Shown in pieces: positions 1-31,446 of a stretch of 64,000 bases of DNA. Below the pieces are notes generated by a model. The model did not search any database and had not been told where the DNA came from. It saw only the letters and a list, made by a program, of their open reading frames with translations. Source of the DNA: Schizochytrium sp. TIO01 (lineage: Eukaryota; Sar; Bigyra; Thraustochytrida; Thraustochytriidae); NCBI GenBank assembly GCA_004764695.1, contig SMSO01000014.1, positions 4,060,845-4,124,844 of the forward strand. The letters run 5' to 3'. The position numbers and the translations under genes were made by a program. Position 1 is the stretch's first letter, and the number at the start of each line of letters is the position of its first letter.

Positions 1-2786
1 GGCCGCGTTGAACAAGGGCCCTCTGACGCAGAAACCGAAGATTGATATTGCAGGTGTTTGCTTGTTTTGGAGGTTTTAAAGGAAAAATGAACGGTAGCAA
101 ATTTAGAAATTTTAAAATATTTTTAACATGAGTTTCTTTCATTTCAAAAAGTGAAAATCACTGCGGGGAAGTTCTTCCAAAAACTTGATCCGGTATTTTG
201 GGGTCATGTTTGCTGCATGAACAGTTGAAGTACCGTGATACTAAGACGAATAAATAAGGTAAATATTTATATGTATATACATTATTATTACGAGCTGATC
301 AAATTGACAATACCCTGAACAGGATAGGAACAAAGAGTAAATAAACCAACATTGGCTGATTTCGAACTACACGGCAAACGAACTCTTGCCTTGCACAGTA
401 TTGAAGCTGACCAAATAATTATGTGCACAGGTGTGTATCTACAAGATCAACCGAAGCAATCTAAAATCCTAGACTTTGTAAAAATAATTATAATCCTAAT
501 TTTTATATAGTCGTTACTTCATATCTGCAACAGTTCTCAATGAGCTTGTCACGTTAAGTTGCACAAATCCTGATAAGATAGCAAGACAGTTCAGTCAGTT
601 CGATATCATTATGCTAAAATTTAATTTTCAAAGACCTTCATTGCCAAACATTGGCAAAGTATGACGAGCTGAAGATTTTTGGGAATGCGGAAGAGTTGTG
701 TGAGCAAGTGTTGAGAAACAGATAAAGAGAAAAAGGCCCCTTTGAATGGTATTAATTGAAGATTGGGAATGCAATGCCGACTGCCTTTGTCTTGGTACAT
801 CCACACGCTTGCCATAGGAGTGACAGAGCTTCCAAAGATGATGTTTTCATTAATTGACACAGGTCCAGCAAATCTACGTCATGACACGAAGGTGGCTGCA
901 GTGGATGTTGTGTAGGACCATAAACGTTCGAGCTTCTTAGACCCAGTTGTAGTCAGTGATGGCTGCTTTGATTTGTCATATAGACTTCACAGATCGAACA
1001 TCTCGTCAGCATGACTTAAGATTCGTCATCGATCATCATACTCACTTGCTTCAACATCATTATAGCACTCTTCACTCTCACGCTAGCCTTATCTCACTGT
1101 TATCTAGAAGACAACGTTATTTCGAAACTGGAAAGTCGTGTTGTACCATATGATCCCCGGCTAAGAATACTGCAACGTCTTTATTGTTTTGGTAAATGTG
1201 TATCAACCATAACAATTGTTCTAATTGCAAGATTATAGCTATAGTACAGCAAATTTGTCAGTGCCTAGAGTCGCCAAAGAATGTACAAACCATAACGATA
1301 ATAGAAGTTTTATGATTGAGAAATTTATTCAGAAAAGCTTTGAGCCGAATATTTTGATCGCATGACCCTATTTTACCACTGCTATGGAGATAAACATACT
1401 GGCAGGTGAGAAATACGTATTCACATTAATGGGCCCGAGCAACTCTGAAAATGTAACGATCACCTTGTAGGGATATATAAATCTAGTTTATGATGGTTCT
1501 CGTCCTGCAATTTACTGTTTCTTCATCGACAACTCAGCTAGCCTCTGCCGCCGCTTCCTAGAGTCTTAGTTTCAGGAAATTAAAACAACAGGGGTGTTTC
1601 ATTGAAATGCCGTAATTAGCACGCTGCTTAGAGCCTATATGCAGCGAAGTTCACAAACCACTCATTCGAGTTTTTCATGCTTTCTTTAAAAACGATCAGT
1701 GAGGCCTGGTGAAGAGAGTAAAAGAGAAAAGAATGTCCTTGGAAGTATTGAGTTTCCAAATACAGGCAGCTTGATTGTTTAGATTTCGGTTGGGTTAATT
1801 TAGATTTGGGTAAGACATCAAATTGGGTATTTCTCAATAAAAATTAAGGTCTAAAACCCAGTCTACTTCCAACACACGACAACGCCATCAATTTTGAAGA
1901 ATTCATTCGCGTTCCCATCATTGCTCGTTTTTTATCGTGACATTTGTTACTAAATCACAGATATTATTGGAAAGTTGTGTGGCATATCATGGAAAGCATC
2001 CCCCGATATAATGTTTCAGAAGTTGCATTTTCATAATTTTTAAGATAATAAAATTTAGCCTTCTCGAACTTGAGAATGCCGACTACTGAGAAGGAATACA
2101 GATACATCTTTGCGACATCACTTTGCAAGGTTAAGAGGAGCATCCATCTGACGCAACAGTGTCAAAAGTGTCATGATGGCATGATGGCGTGATGGCATGA
2201 TGTATAACACTGCACGCGACTCACCCATGGGACGAATGGAATCAAGCAAGCATCGAGAGAAGTCTGCAAAGTAAAACCTGCAGGCAGACCCGAAATACCA
2301 AAGCGAACAAAAGTACTTGGATCTATCAAGCACATTCAACAAGACAACCCTAGTCATAATACTAACTAACTACTATCATCTAAGACATTTCCCCAAATAC
2401 CTCTAAGTAATCATAACCACGTTTCATTACGACTACAAATGAAATACATATTTGAAAAGGCTAAAGCTCGAGTAAAATGATCGATGATAACAATACTTCT
2501 GGCGTGTGGAATCTGATGATGAACCCGACTTCCAAACACACAATCACAATTTCAGAATATTTATGAAGTATTATACTCCACCATCTTGTAAAGAACAGAT
2601 TATGACCCTTGCATACCCACTCCGTGATGGTCGATCTCAGTCATCATTGAAAACATTTATTAAAGAGCATATCACGCTTTATGTTAGGATGATGAACATT
2701 TTCAAGCACATTCATAATCCTGAGAATCTACAAAATAATAACACTTATGCAGTTTGACATGCAAGCAACAAGGCAAAGATAATGAT
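1..2786. other. No gene recognised; AT-rich sequence
   Basis: Only short open frames occur here, none with a recognisable motif or a convincing splice structure. The right end is the 3' flank of LRR gene B. I find no LRR module signature on either strand. Confidence 0.6.
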
Positions 2787-11598
<8,812 letters not shown>

Positions 11599-12072
11599 CG
11601 CGCAGCAAGTAACGATCTATACCTTAACTAGCGGGGGCGTGCGTGTGCCTTTTTAGCTAAGCTCGTGGCACAGTCTAGTCGTTGCAGAAGGTTTCGAACC
11701 TGCTGGACGTAAAGCTGCAAGTCGATGACCGGGTTCTGCACACACGTGGTCTGACTTACTGAGTTATTATGGTTTTCCCTAAGAAGGAGATGCTTCTTGG
11801 TGTATATTTTACTAATTTGAACCTAACCTTGCCTACTCAGCCTCGGGTGCTGCATGTGTTTCTCGCTCTTTCAAATATCTTATGCAGTGATATTGCTCCA
11901 GAAGTTCCAGCAATACTACCCCTTAGTACAACCTACTATGAACTAGATAGCCATAGAAGCAAATAAACACCTCTTCAATACTATGTATATATGCAGTATC
12001 CACCAAAACTCTTGTACATTCGATCATACCACGCGGGTAACACCTCATCTCATTCGCACTGAGAAGTAAAGT
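11599..12072 (-). promoter_or_regulatory. Upstream region of gene B, shared with gene A
   Basis: This block upstream of the gene B start matches, with point changes and small gaps, the block upstream of gene A at 27458-27932. Shared landmarks in order include ATCTATACCT, GCTAAGCT, GGCACAG, GCAGAAGGTTT and CCTGCTGGAC. The far end, 12016-12072, is a 57-bp stretch identical to 27876-27932, better conserved than the DNA between it and the gene. A promoter or upstream regulatory role is inferred from this conservation; no known element is recognised. Confidence 0.55.
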
Positions 12073-12700
12073 ATCTCAGGGCCTGTCAGCTGACAATCTC
12101 TTCACGCCCACTGATAGCCCCTGCTTATGCTTAATTAATAATAGGCCAGAATTCACTTTAGTGTAATCTGACGGTGGACAGGCCCTAAGTACAAACTCAA
12201 TTCTGTGAGGAGAAGCCTCTCTCTTAGGGGCTGTCAGTTGACATTAGACCACTAAAACTGCGAGAGAGACCTAATTTTGGTTTGTAAGGTCGCTCTCTTA
12301 GGGCCTGTCAGATTACATGCACGTGAAAGCATGTTTTTGAGCCGCTCTCTCAGAGCCTGTCAGTTGACATGCATTTGAAAGTAGGATTCTGAGCTGCTCT
12401 CTTAGGGCCTGTCAGATGTCAGGCCTTAAGTAATAAGATAGATGATTTGCAAATAAGTCCCTGAACAAGGTTTGGCCCTGAGAGAGATCTTTTTTTCAAT
12501 GCAATTCGGCCCTAAGAGACCCATAAAAGTTATGCAAATAAGCCACTGAGCAAGGTTTGGCCCTGAGAGAAGAAAAAGTGCTATGCAAGTTGGCCCTGAG
12601 AGATCTGGAAAAGTTATGCAAAATGCATCTGAGCAAGTTTTGGCCCTACGCGAAAAAAAAATTATGTGCAAGTCGCAATGGAGAATACCAACTCAGGAAT
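12073..12700. mobile_element. MITE-like cluster with repeated and inverted AGGGCCTGTC ends
   Basis: The motif AGGGCCTGTCAG(T/C)TGAC or a close variant occurs near 12078, 12233, 12302, 12353 and 12407. An inverted copy (GGACAGGCCCT) lies near 12178, which gives a roughly 110-bp segment with inverted ends at about 12076-12188. From about 12470 to 12650 the orientation flips, with GGCCCTGAGAGA or close variants about six times at 40-70 bp spacing. No transposase is present. This resembles nested or rearranged non-autonomous DNA elements or an inverted minisatellite; the family is unknown. Confidence 0.45.
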
Positions 12701-13151
12701 TTCCAGGAATTTTTTATTGAAGGAGTCACACCAAAGAAACCTCGGTGTTTCAATACCAAGCCCTGAGCAAATCTCAAGAAACTCTCCTTAACGAGTAGCC
12801 CAATCATGACCTATGAAAGAACGCTCGGTGTTTCAACCCAAGACCCGAGGAAATTTCAAGAAACTTGCCTCAATGATTAAAAGAGACGCGCAGATCATTC
12901 TTCAAACCATCTCCAAGCTTCTAGAATATTCAAAGTATCCTCCTTATAATTCAACTTCATGCATTAAGTGCTCTGTGATCTCCGGGGCAGTAAACCCCAA
13001 ATTCTATTCTTGGCCGAGTTTGTCAAAAGAAAACATGATCAATACGAGTAAAGTGTCAGTTGTCATTCCAATTATTTTAAACATATCATCTGTTTGCACG
13101 AGTGTATATATATGGGGGAAATCAGCCTCATGGTATCGCATCAAAACTTAC
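12701..13151. other. No gene recognised; 5' flank of relic LRR exons
   Basis: The frames here are short and without motifs. The segment links the inverted-repeat cluster to the relic LRR exons and may contain decayed intron sequence from the same lost gene. Confidence 0.4.
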
Positions 13152-13787
13152 TTCAATCTTGTCAGCGCCTCGTTCATCTCAAGCGCCTCTACCAGTGCCA
13201 CACATCCTTCGTCACCGATCTAATTGTTTTGATGACTGTTCATCCGTGTTCGGCACAAGCATTCGGCAGAAGAGAATATGCAAAATTGAAGCAAATCAAG
13301 TGTCAGTCAGCTATATTTATCGCTACTGGTAGTAACCCCTCTTGCACGTCTGCAAGAGCAAGCTCAGTGGATATAATCTGATAGTTCTCCATTTCAAATA
13401 TGCCGGATGGCATGTGCCATAAAGAGCTCAATTTTACTTACTGTAATTCTGCCAATGCCTGGTTTGTTTTCAATGCCTCAACCAAAGCCATACAACCTTC
13501 CTTGCTAAAGTCGGTATATTTAAGACTGTTAAGCCGCACTCATCAAAACATCAATGCAGTTGCAAAATTGAAACAAATTCAGTGTCAGTTGCTCCTCATG
13601 CTGGTACTCGTAAAACCATCTCGCACGCCTACCCAAATGGTCTTGGCGCATATGGTCTGCTGCTTCGCCAAATGTCATATCACAGAAAGTTCTATAAACT
13701 CACTTCAAACTTGCCAGAGCCTGGTTCTCCTTGAGCGCCTCCGCTAAAGCCGCACAACCTTCGGTACCGATGTAGTTGAGACTAAGA
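13152..13787 (-). pseudogene. Relic LRR gene: three 84-nt LRR exons, one with a stop
   Basis: Three minus-strand exon-like segments keep the 84-nt, phase-2 module form: 13704-13787 (donor GTGAGT), 13442-13525 and 13152-13235 (donors GTAAGT). The first two translate as intact LRRs containing KEGCMALVEAL-like stretches. The third has TAG directly before the IGDEG stretch. A further decayed copy begins at a GTGAGT donor at 13935. There is no start exon and no terminal domain. These are best read as the remains of another LRR gene between A and B, related to A and B but more diverged than their repeats are from one another. Confidence 0.7.
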
Positions 13788-13935
13788 CTGTTCATCCGCG
13801 GTTGTCAAAAAAACTTTATGTAATCAAAATCAAAATGATTGAAGTGTCATGTGATTACTACCAACTTGTACGACACCCAAAATTGCATTGTGATATCAGC
13901 CAAATGCCATATCACAGAAAGTTCTATAAACTCAC

Positions 13936-15204
13936 TCTAAACTTTTCAGAGCTTGCACACAGCTTCATCCCGAGCACATCACTGTCAAAGCGTAAGTTGC
14001 AAATCGTTCGATAGCTGCTTCTTTATATATTTTATGGTGTGATCTCATAAAATGCGTTCTTTTTTTATCCTTTATAAGTTCTTCTTTCTGTCATCTCCAA
14101 ATTGACACATGACCATTTTTAGCCATAAAAGGGACTAGTTACAAAATAAGTCAATTCGAAATTCTTTGCGCAATTCCTTTTTGCACTGTTTTCTCCTTCA
14201 AACCTGGTTTTCGCTTTCAATTTTATCGAAAAGCAGAGGGCAATTTAATGTGCTTAGTTACCAAACTATTGCAGAGTAGCTTGTGCTGTGAAGCGTGCTG
14301 ACAAGGATGGTGAACTCAGGAGAAAAAAAAAAGAGGATGATATATGAGTTATTGGGGTTTCGGATCTTGATACAGGCAGAATGAATGTATCATGTCAGTC
14401 CAACACAGGAGCTGCCAGATAGAAGAGCTAGGTTATGTGAGGTGAGATGAAGTTAGGCAGTAGCTGTATATTACTTCAATAATTACTTACAAAGGCTAGA
14501 CCTTTAACCCGAAGCAAGACACTCCTCAACTTTGTCCTATTGAACAAAAAACCTTCCTTTGAATTGCGCATCACTTCCAGGTATATCCCGACAAGACCAC
14601 ACCGTATTCATATACAAGCGTCTCGGGACGAATCGCCTTCAGCACTGTCTCTCTCTTCCTTGATCAAACAGTTAAAAGGGTTGGCAGATCTTTCAGTTTA
14701 ATTATATTTTGAAAATCGAGTTTGATAAAATACACGATATAGTTAAAATTTAGCCTTCATCGGTGGGTCTGATGAAGAGAAGCGTGGATTATATGAGTAT
14801 AAAGACGTAGACACGAAATAAGAAAGGCGTGGCCCTGGTATATGTGTGAGTTGATAAATGGGTTCAGGTTTGTAGTGCCAACTAGTTTTCACTAGCTCGG
14901 CATAGTACTATAGGTTAAGATATAAAGTATTTACACTGTTTCTCGTAGTAGATTTACCACTAAAAAGGGTATCGTTGCTCTCAAAATGACAATTAGACCT
15001 AAGAACAAAAATAAAAATCGAATGAAGTTACTTTAATTATTTTTAAAAGAAAACAAACCCCGTGTTCAATTGGAACAAAGCCTCAAATAATACCAGTAGA
15101 CTGTTTCATTTTGGGAAGCGGGGTCCATCTGCTTATGAGAAACAATGTTGTGCAAGAGCAAACACTAACATATATGAAACATCAATTGCTCAAACTTAGG
15201 ATAA
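13936..15204. other. No gene recognised; decayed LRR fragment then 3' flank of gene A
   Basis: The first 70 bases hold a degenerate LRR-exon remnant on the minus strand. The rest is AT-rich with no supported frame or RNA gene. The last few hundred bases presumably include the 3' untranslated region of gene A. Confidence 0.5.
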
Positions 15205-27457
<12,253 letters not shown>

Positions 27458-27932
27458 CGCGCAGTAAGTAAAGATCTATACCTCAACCAGCATGTACGTG
27501 CTTGTATCCCTTCAGCTAAGCTAGTGGCACAGCCCCGGTTATGCAGAAGGTTTGAAGCCTGCTGGACATAAAGCGTCAGGGTTGCAAAGCGGCGTGCACA
27601 CGATCTAAGTTACTCAGTTACTATGATTTTCCCTATGTCCTTGAGTGCTCTTGAAACGAAGAGGTATCTTACTAACTCGAACCTAACTCTACCTATCAAA
27701 AGCTATGGGTTCGACCGAGCTCTTTCACTACTATTACTGGAAGATTTTTCGCAGGAGTATTGTGTTGCTGCTGACGTTTCATCACCACTTTCTAACATCA
27801 ATCTAAGGAGTCATACAAGTAAGTGACCATCAAATTAATGATACCTTTAAATGCATCATGCACCCTCTCCTCAGCACATTCGATCATACCACGCGGGTAA
27901 CACCTCATCTCATTCGCACTGAGAAGTAAAGT
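27458..27932 (-). promoter_or_regulatory. Upstream region of gene A, shared with gene B
   Basis: This is the counterpart of 11599-12072. It aligns from the start codon outward with point differences and ends in the 57-bp block (27876-27932) identical to 12016-12072. Both copies lie on the same side of a gene of the same orientation, at comparable distance, so the duplication that made A and B included their 5' control region. A regulatory role for the identical block is inferred. Confidence 0.55.
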
Positions 27933-28719
27933 CGCGTAGGGCCGGGTCAGTAGTATGATAGGGGACTGCATGCGAAGCCCCGGTGTTGAATGTTTTTTTC
28001 TCCCTTTATTTTTATCTTATCACTACAAGAAAGCAACTCCAAGGGGATATATATTGTGAGGTGAGTATTTAAATCTGCTGAAGCACATCCCCTTGAGACA
28101 GGACGGGAAGATTGCTCAGTCGTTGAAGGTATTGTCTTTATTTCAAATCGACTAAAGCTTTTGCTCGCTGCATCGTGATTCTGCATGTAAACCACCATAT
28201 GTAAGAGTCAAGGGTGCAGAATCAACGAGAAGGACAACATTTTGAATGAGGTGGTCACGGACTCTTCACCATAACTTTTGACATCTTCTGGGGCTTTGTA
28301 CCACGCGTGCTGTACTCATTCTCAATGCAATTTTTAATATCATATTTATCTCCTTCTACAAGTTGTTTGCCTCTTCTACAGTCCAGCGTACCTTGAAAAT
28401 ATAATAATGATTGTCTTGCTCGCAAGAGAAAAGGCTTCCTAGCAGGTGTCCTTTTAGATGCAATTTTTTTCTTTGCATTCTAAAATTGTCAAGACAACGG
28501 AGCGCTCACATCTCTGTTCCTGCCTTATAGATTGGCAACTCACATATTTTCATTACGCGTATATGTAGTTTAATTCTGTTTTGATCCAACTTCACCTGGC
28601 TCAGGCTGGTGCGGTCAAAATCATCGAAAATATCTACATAAATGGAAAATAGTTTACTTGTGTACTTCTGAGTAGATGCTATCATGTCATGGTAGTTTGC
28701 AAATGCTTTGGTTCACCAT
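27933..28719. other. No gene recognised
   Basis: The sequence contains only short frames without motifs. A GTAGGGCC..GTCAG fragment at about 27935-27950 resembles the repeat cluster near 12080 and suggests that the duplicated block once extended further. Confidence 0.5.
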
Positions 28720-28800
28720 GATTTTTTCGATGTCTGATTCGTCTTGAGCGCCTAAGCCCAAGCCAGACAACTTTCCTTGCCTATAACTTTAGGACCAAGG
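28720..28800 (-). pseudogene. Isolated relic LRR exon
   Basis: On the minus strand a TAG acceptor is followed by a frame reading LGPKVIGKESCLAWA and then TAG. This is a recognisable LRR module (the IGxExCLA pattern also seen in the relics at 13.4-13.8 kb) broken by a stop in its second half. No donor or neighbouring exon is preserved. Confidence 0.6.
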
Positions 28801-29727
28801 CTATTCATTCACATTAGTTAAAAATAAGTATCTAATTGTAATATGAAATTTATTCAAGAGTGGATTTTGGCAAACCACTAATTTTCACAAATCAAGTGAC
28901 GTAGAGGGCACACCAGTCGTACTATCCCATCATAAATAGTCATTCGATCGCGCATCAGGTTCTTCATGCTCTGGCCTTCTTTCCATCTCCCTCACCCTTG
29001 CTAGGTAATATAGAAAACGAATCAAATTCTTTCATCTTGGCTAAAACCTAAAGCAACAAAAATAATCATTATAGCTCTCCTTCTTTGAAGTGCCTAGTGC
29101 CTACCTAGTTTGTTATTGTAGATCTTTTACTCCAAAAAATATACATCATCATTCTCTCTTTGCACTTTTGGGCAACTATACCTCGGGCTAGATTGTCATA
29201 AAACTAGGTACTTGATGATAAAACTTATCCTTGAGAAAGAAAAGCGATTATCCAACAACATATGAGAGTTACTCATGACTTTTTAGAAACTCTCATTTTA
29301 TTCACATTTGATGATAGGTAAAGTAGCCTCTTGAGAGCAACTACCGTAATAGGTAGCAAGGTGTGGTTGTGTATAAATTTGGTGGTTATCAGATGAATAT
29401 TATGAATAGATGTTCTCATTCCAACGGGTCTTCTGTTCAGCTCCTTAATTGTGGTTGTCTGCCATATTTTTTTTCGAGACCTGTATATTCTCATGTATGA
29501 TTTAGGAGAACAATTGAAGAGAACTAGCCAAGTATGTACTCAAGCAAACCTGCTTAACCTGTGTCTAGGCGAAAGAATGGTTACAGCCCAAGCTGATCTT
29601 AAAGTTTCAAACTGTAATAATGATATTCAGTACACAACATTATCAACTGATATCTTCATTCAGCTTCGTTCATTTCTATATTGCAGAAAATAATCATCCA
29701 AATTCTATGAAAAATGAAGAAGGAAAA
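28801..29727. other. No gene recognised
   Basis: This AT-rich spacer lies between the LRR relic and the kinase-like gene. I see no conserved frame, RNA gene or repeat. Confidence 0.5.
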
Positions 29728-30907
29728 TCAACTTATTGATTCATGCTGACTCAGCAGCATTTCGAGGACGTCAACTTCTCTGGTAAATTGCTCAAGGTCA
29801 GTACAGACATAAGATCTGCCAAAGTCAATTACCGCCACAGATTCGTCACTCCATAAAAAGTCGTGTAGAGCAACATCATTGTGAAGCACACCAGCCTTGT
29901 GCATTACCATTAAGGCCTCATGAGCACAGTGTTGTATACGGGTGGTAAGCCTTTGCTGTTGTGAAAGTTTGAGGAGCGTATCACTGCCGTACTCAGTAAC
30001 TACAAGGAAGCGCTCCATTTTCGAATAAATCCCACCAAAGATAAATCGAGGCACTGCAGTGCCTTGCAGTTTCTGTAAAGGTCCGCGATACATTTGTATT
30101 TCGTTCACGAATGTAGTTTCAATGGCATCAGCTTCTTCTTGGCGCTTTGGATAGGAAAAAGGGTCTTAATAACTGCATCAGGTCCCTTACCATCATTGAG
30201 AGTCACTCGGGCAATATGGGCTGAGCGAGTCATACAAAGGACTACGTAGGAAGGCTCCCACGGAAGTGGCATCTCGAAGATGCTTCCCCACCTCCATCCT
30301 GCTTGCTTTCTAGATTGAGATACACTTGCACTTGCACTTGAACCTGCGGTCATATTGGCACTATTAGTCTGCAATGGCATGGTAGTTTATACCGAGCTGG
30401 AGCCTTGGCATCCAGACGTTGAGTTCTTTAGTGCACGAAGAACCGAAGCAGTTTCTGCTCTTTCTTCAGCAGCGTCTGCTCTCGCTCGGAGCTGTTGTTG
30501 CATTTGTAAGCAACTTAGCCTACCGCAAATTGCATTTAAAACTCTACTATCAGCATAGTTTTCCAATTCTTTTGTTTCTTCTACAAAGTCAAGCAAGCGT
30601 TTTGGGTCACCGCTTCGAATGCCCTCCACGTAGCCCAAGTCTCTATAGAACGGTGGTCTTCGTCTAAAGAGACATATAAGGTTTCAATGAGCGCCGCTAT
30701 TATATCAACTGAAAGCAAATGTATCAGACTAGGACTAAACTCCTTGTTGATTTCATGAAGCACTAAGCTACTCAGCTCGAGCAGCGTCAGCAGTGCGACT
30801 AGCAGCGAGCTCTGCACATAGTTTCTTTTCTTGGCGGCTCGCTCCTCCCGATTGTCGCATTGCTGGCGTCGGTCTCCAGGCATCTTTTTCTTTCCGCAGT
30901 TTTTCAT
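29728..30907 (-). pseudogene. Kinase-like gene with frame breaks
   Basis: Three minus-strand frames read on into one another. The N-terminal part (from an ATG near 30907) is helical and unrecognised. The middle part contains GIRSGDPKRLLDFVEE. The C-terminal part is a protein-kinase-like fold: VVTEYGSDTLLKL (hinge), VLHNDVALHDFLW (catalytic loop, HND in place of HRD, and Asp where Asn is usual) and VIDFGRS (DFG). Continuity needs one extra base in a G run near 30634-30636 and one in a T run near 30156-30160 (sense strand). A TAA at 30387-30389 must also be bypassed; a 24-nt intron is conceivable but very short. The catalytic loop is more like RIO/Bud32-type or viral-type small kinases than classical ones. 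It may be a decaying gene, or an intact gene with homopolymer sequencing errors. Confidence 0.5.
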
Positions 30908-30958
30908 TATTCCTTTTTCACACACTGATAATATTGCCAATAGAGTGGTTTTACTCAA

Positions 30959-31446
30959 GTTGCCAAAAAATTCTAACTCATTACTCTAACCAGTGATGAG
31001 TCTGAAGGTGTTGCCTCCTAAGTCTACCCAGCTGTCTCAAACACGGTATATTACCTACGCGCGTGCACAGCATTCTCACTAATTAGAACCTTTAGCCAAA
31101 CCATACCAAATACTCATAGCATACACAAGATATTTTTACTAAATTGACTCTAGTAGTGACTTTGTCCAGAAATAGCGTTTTAGTACACTTTCCAATTTAA
31201 GACGTGGGACTTTCGAAAGTACTAGGCATACATCTATCTTCCTTACCACGCCGGGGGGGGGAACTTGCACACATTCACTTGCAAGAAGCTTGCCTTGCAA
31301 ACGAAGAATGGAGCTATAAAAGTCAGGATCTAGCAATCAACTGAGCATAGCAGGTCTTGGACCACCGCAAGTAGGGCTGTGGTCACTTCTGCCAACTCCG
31401 CTCGTCCAAACTTCGAGGGAAATACCTCACTCTGGCGGAATCACCC
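30959..31446. other. Intergenic between kinase-like gene and LRR gene C
   Basis: The spacer lies between divergent genes and probably holds both promoters. A run of nine G at about 31252-31260 is the only notable feature. Confidence 0.5.
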
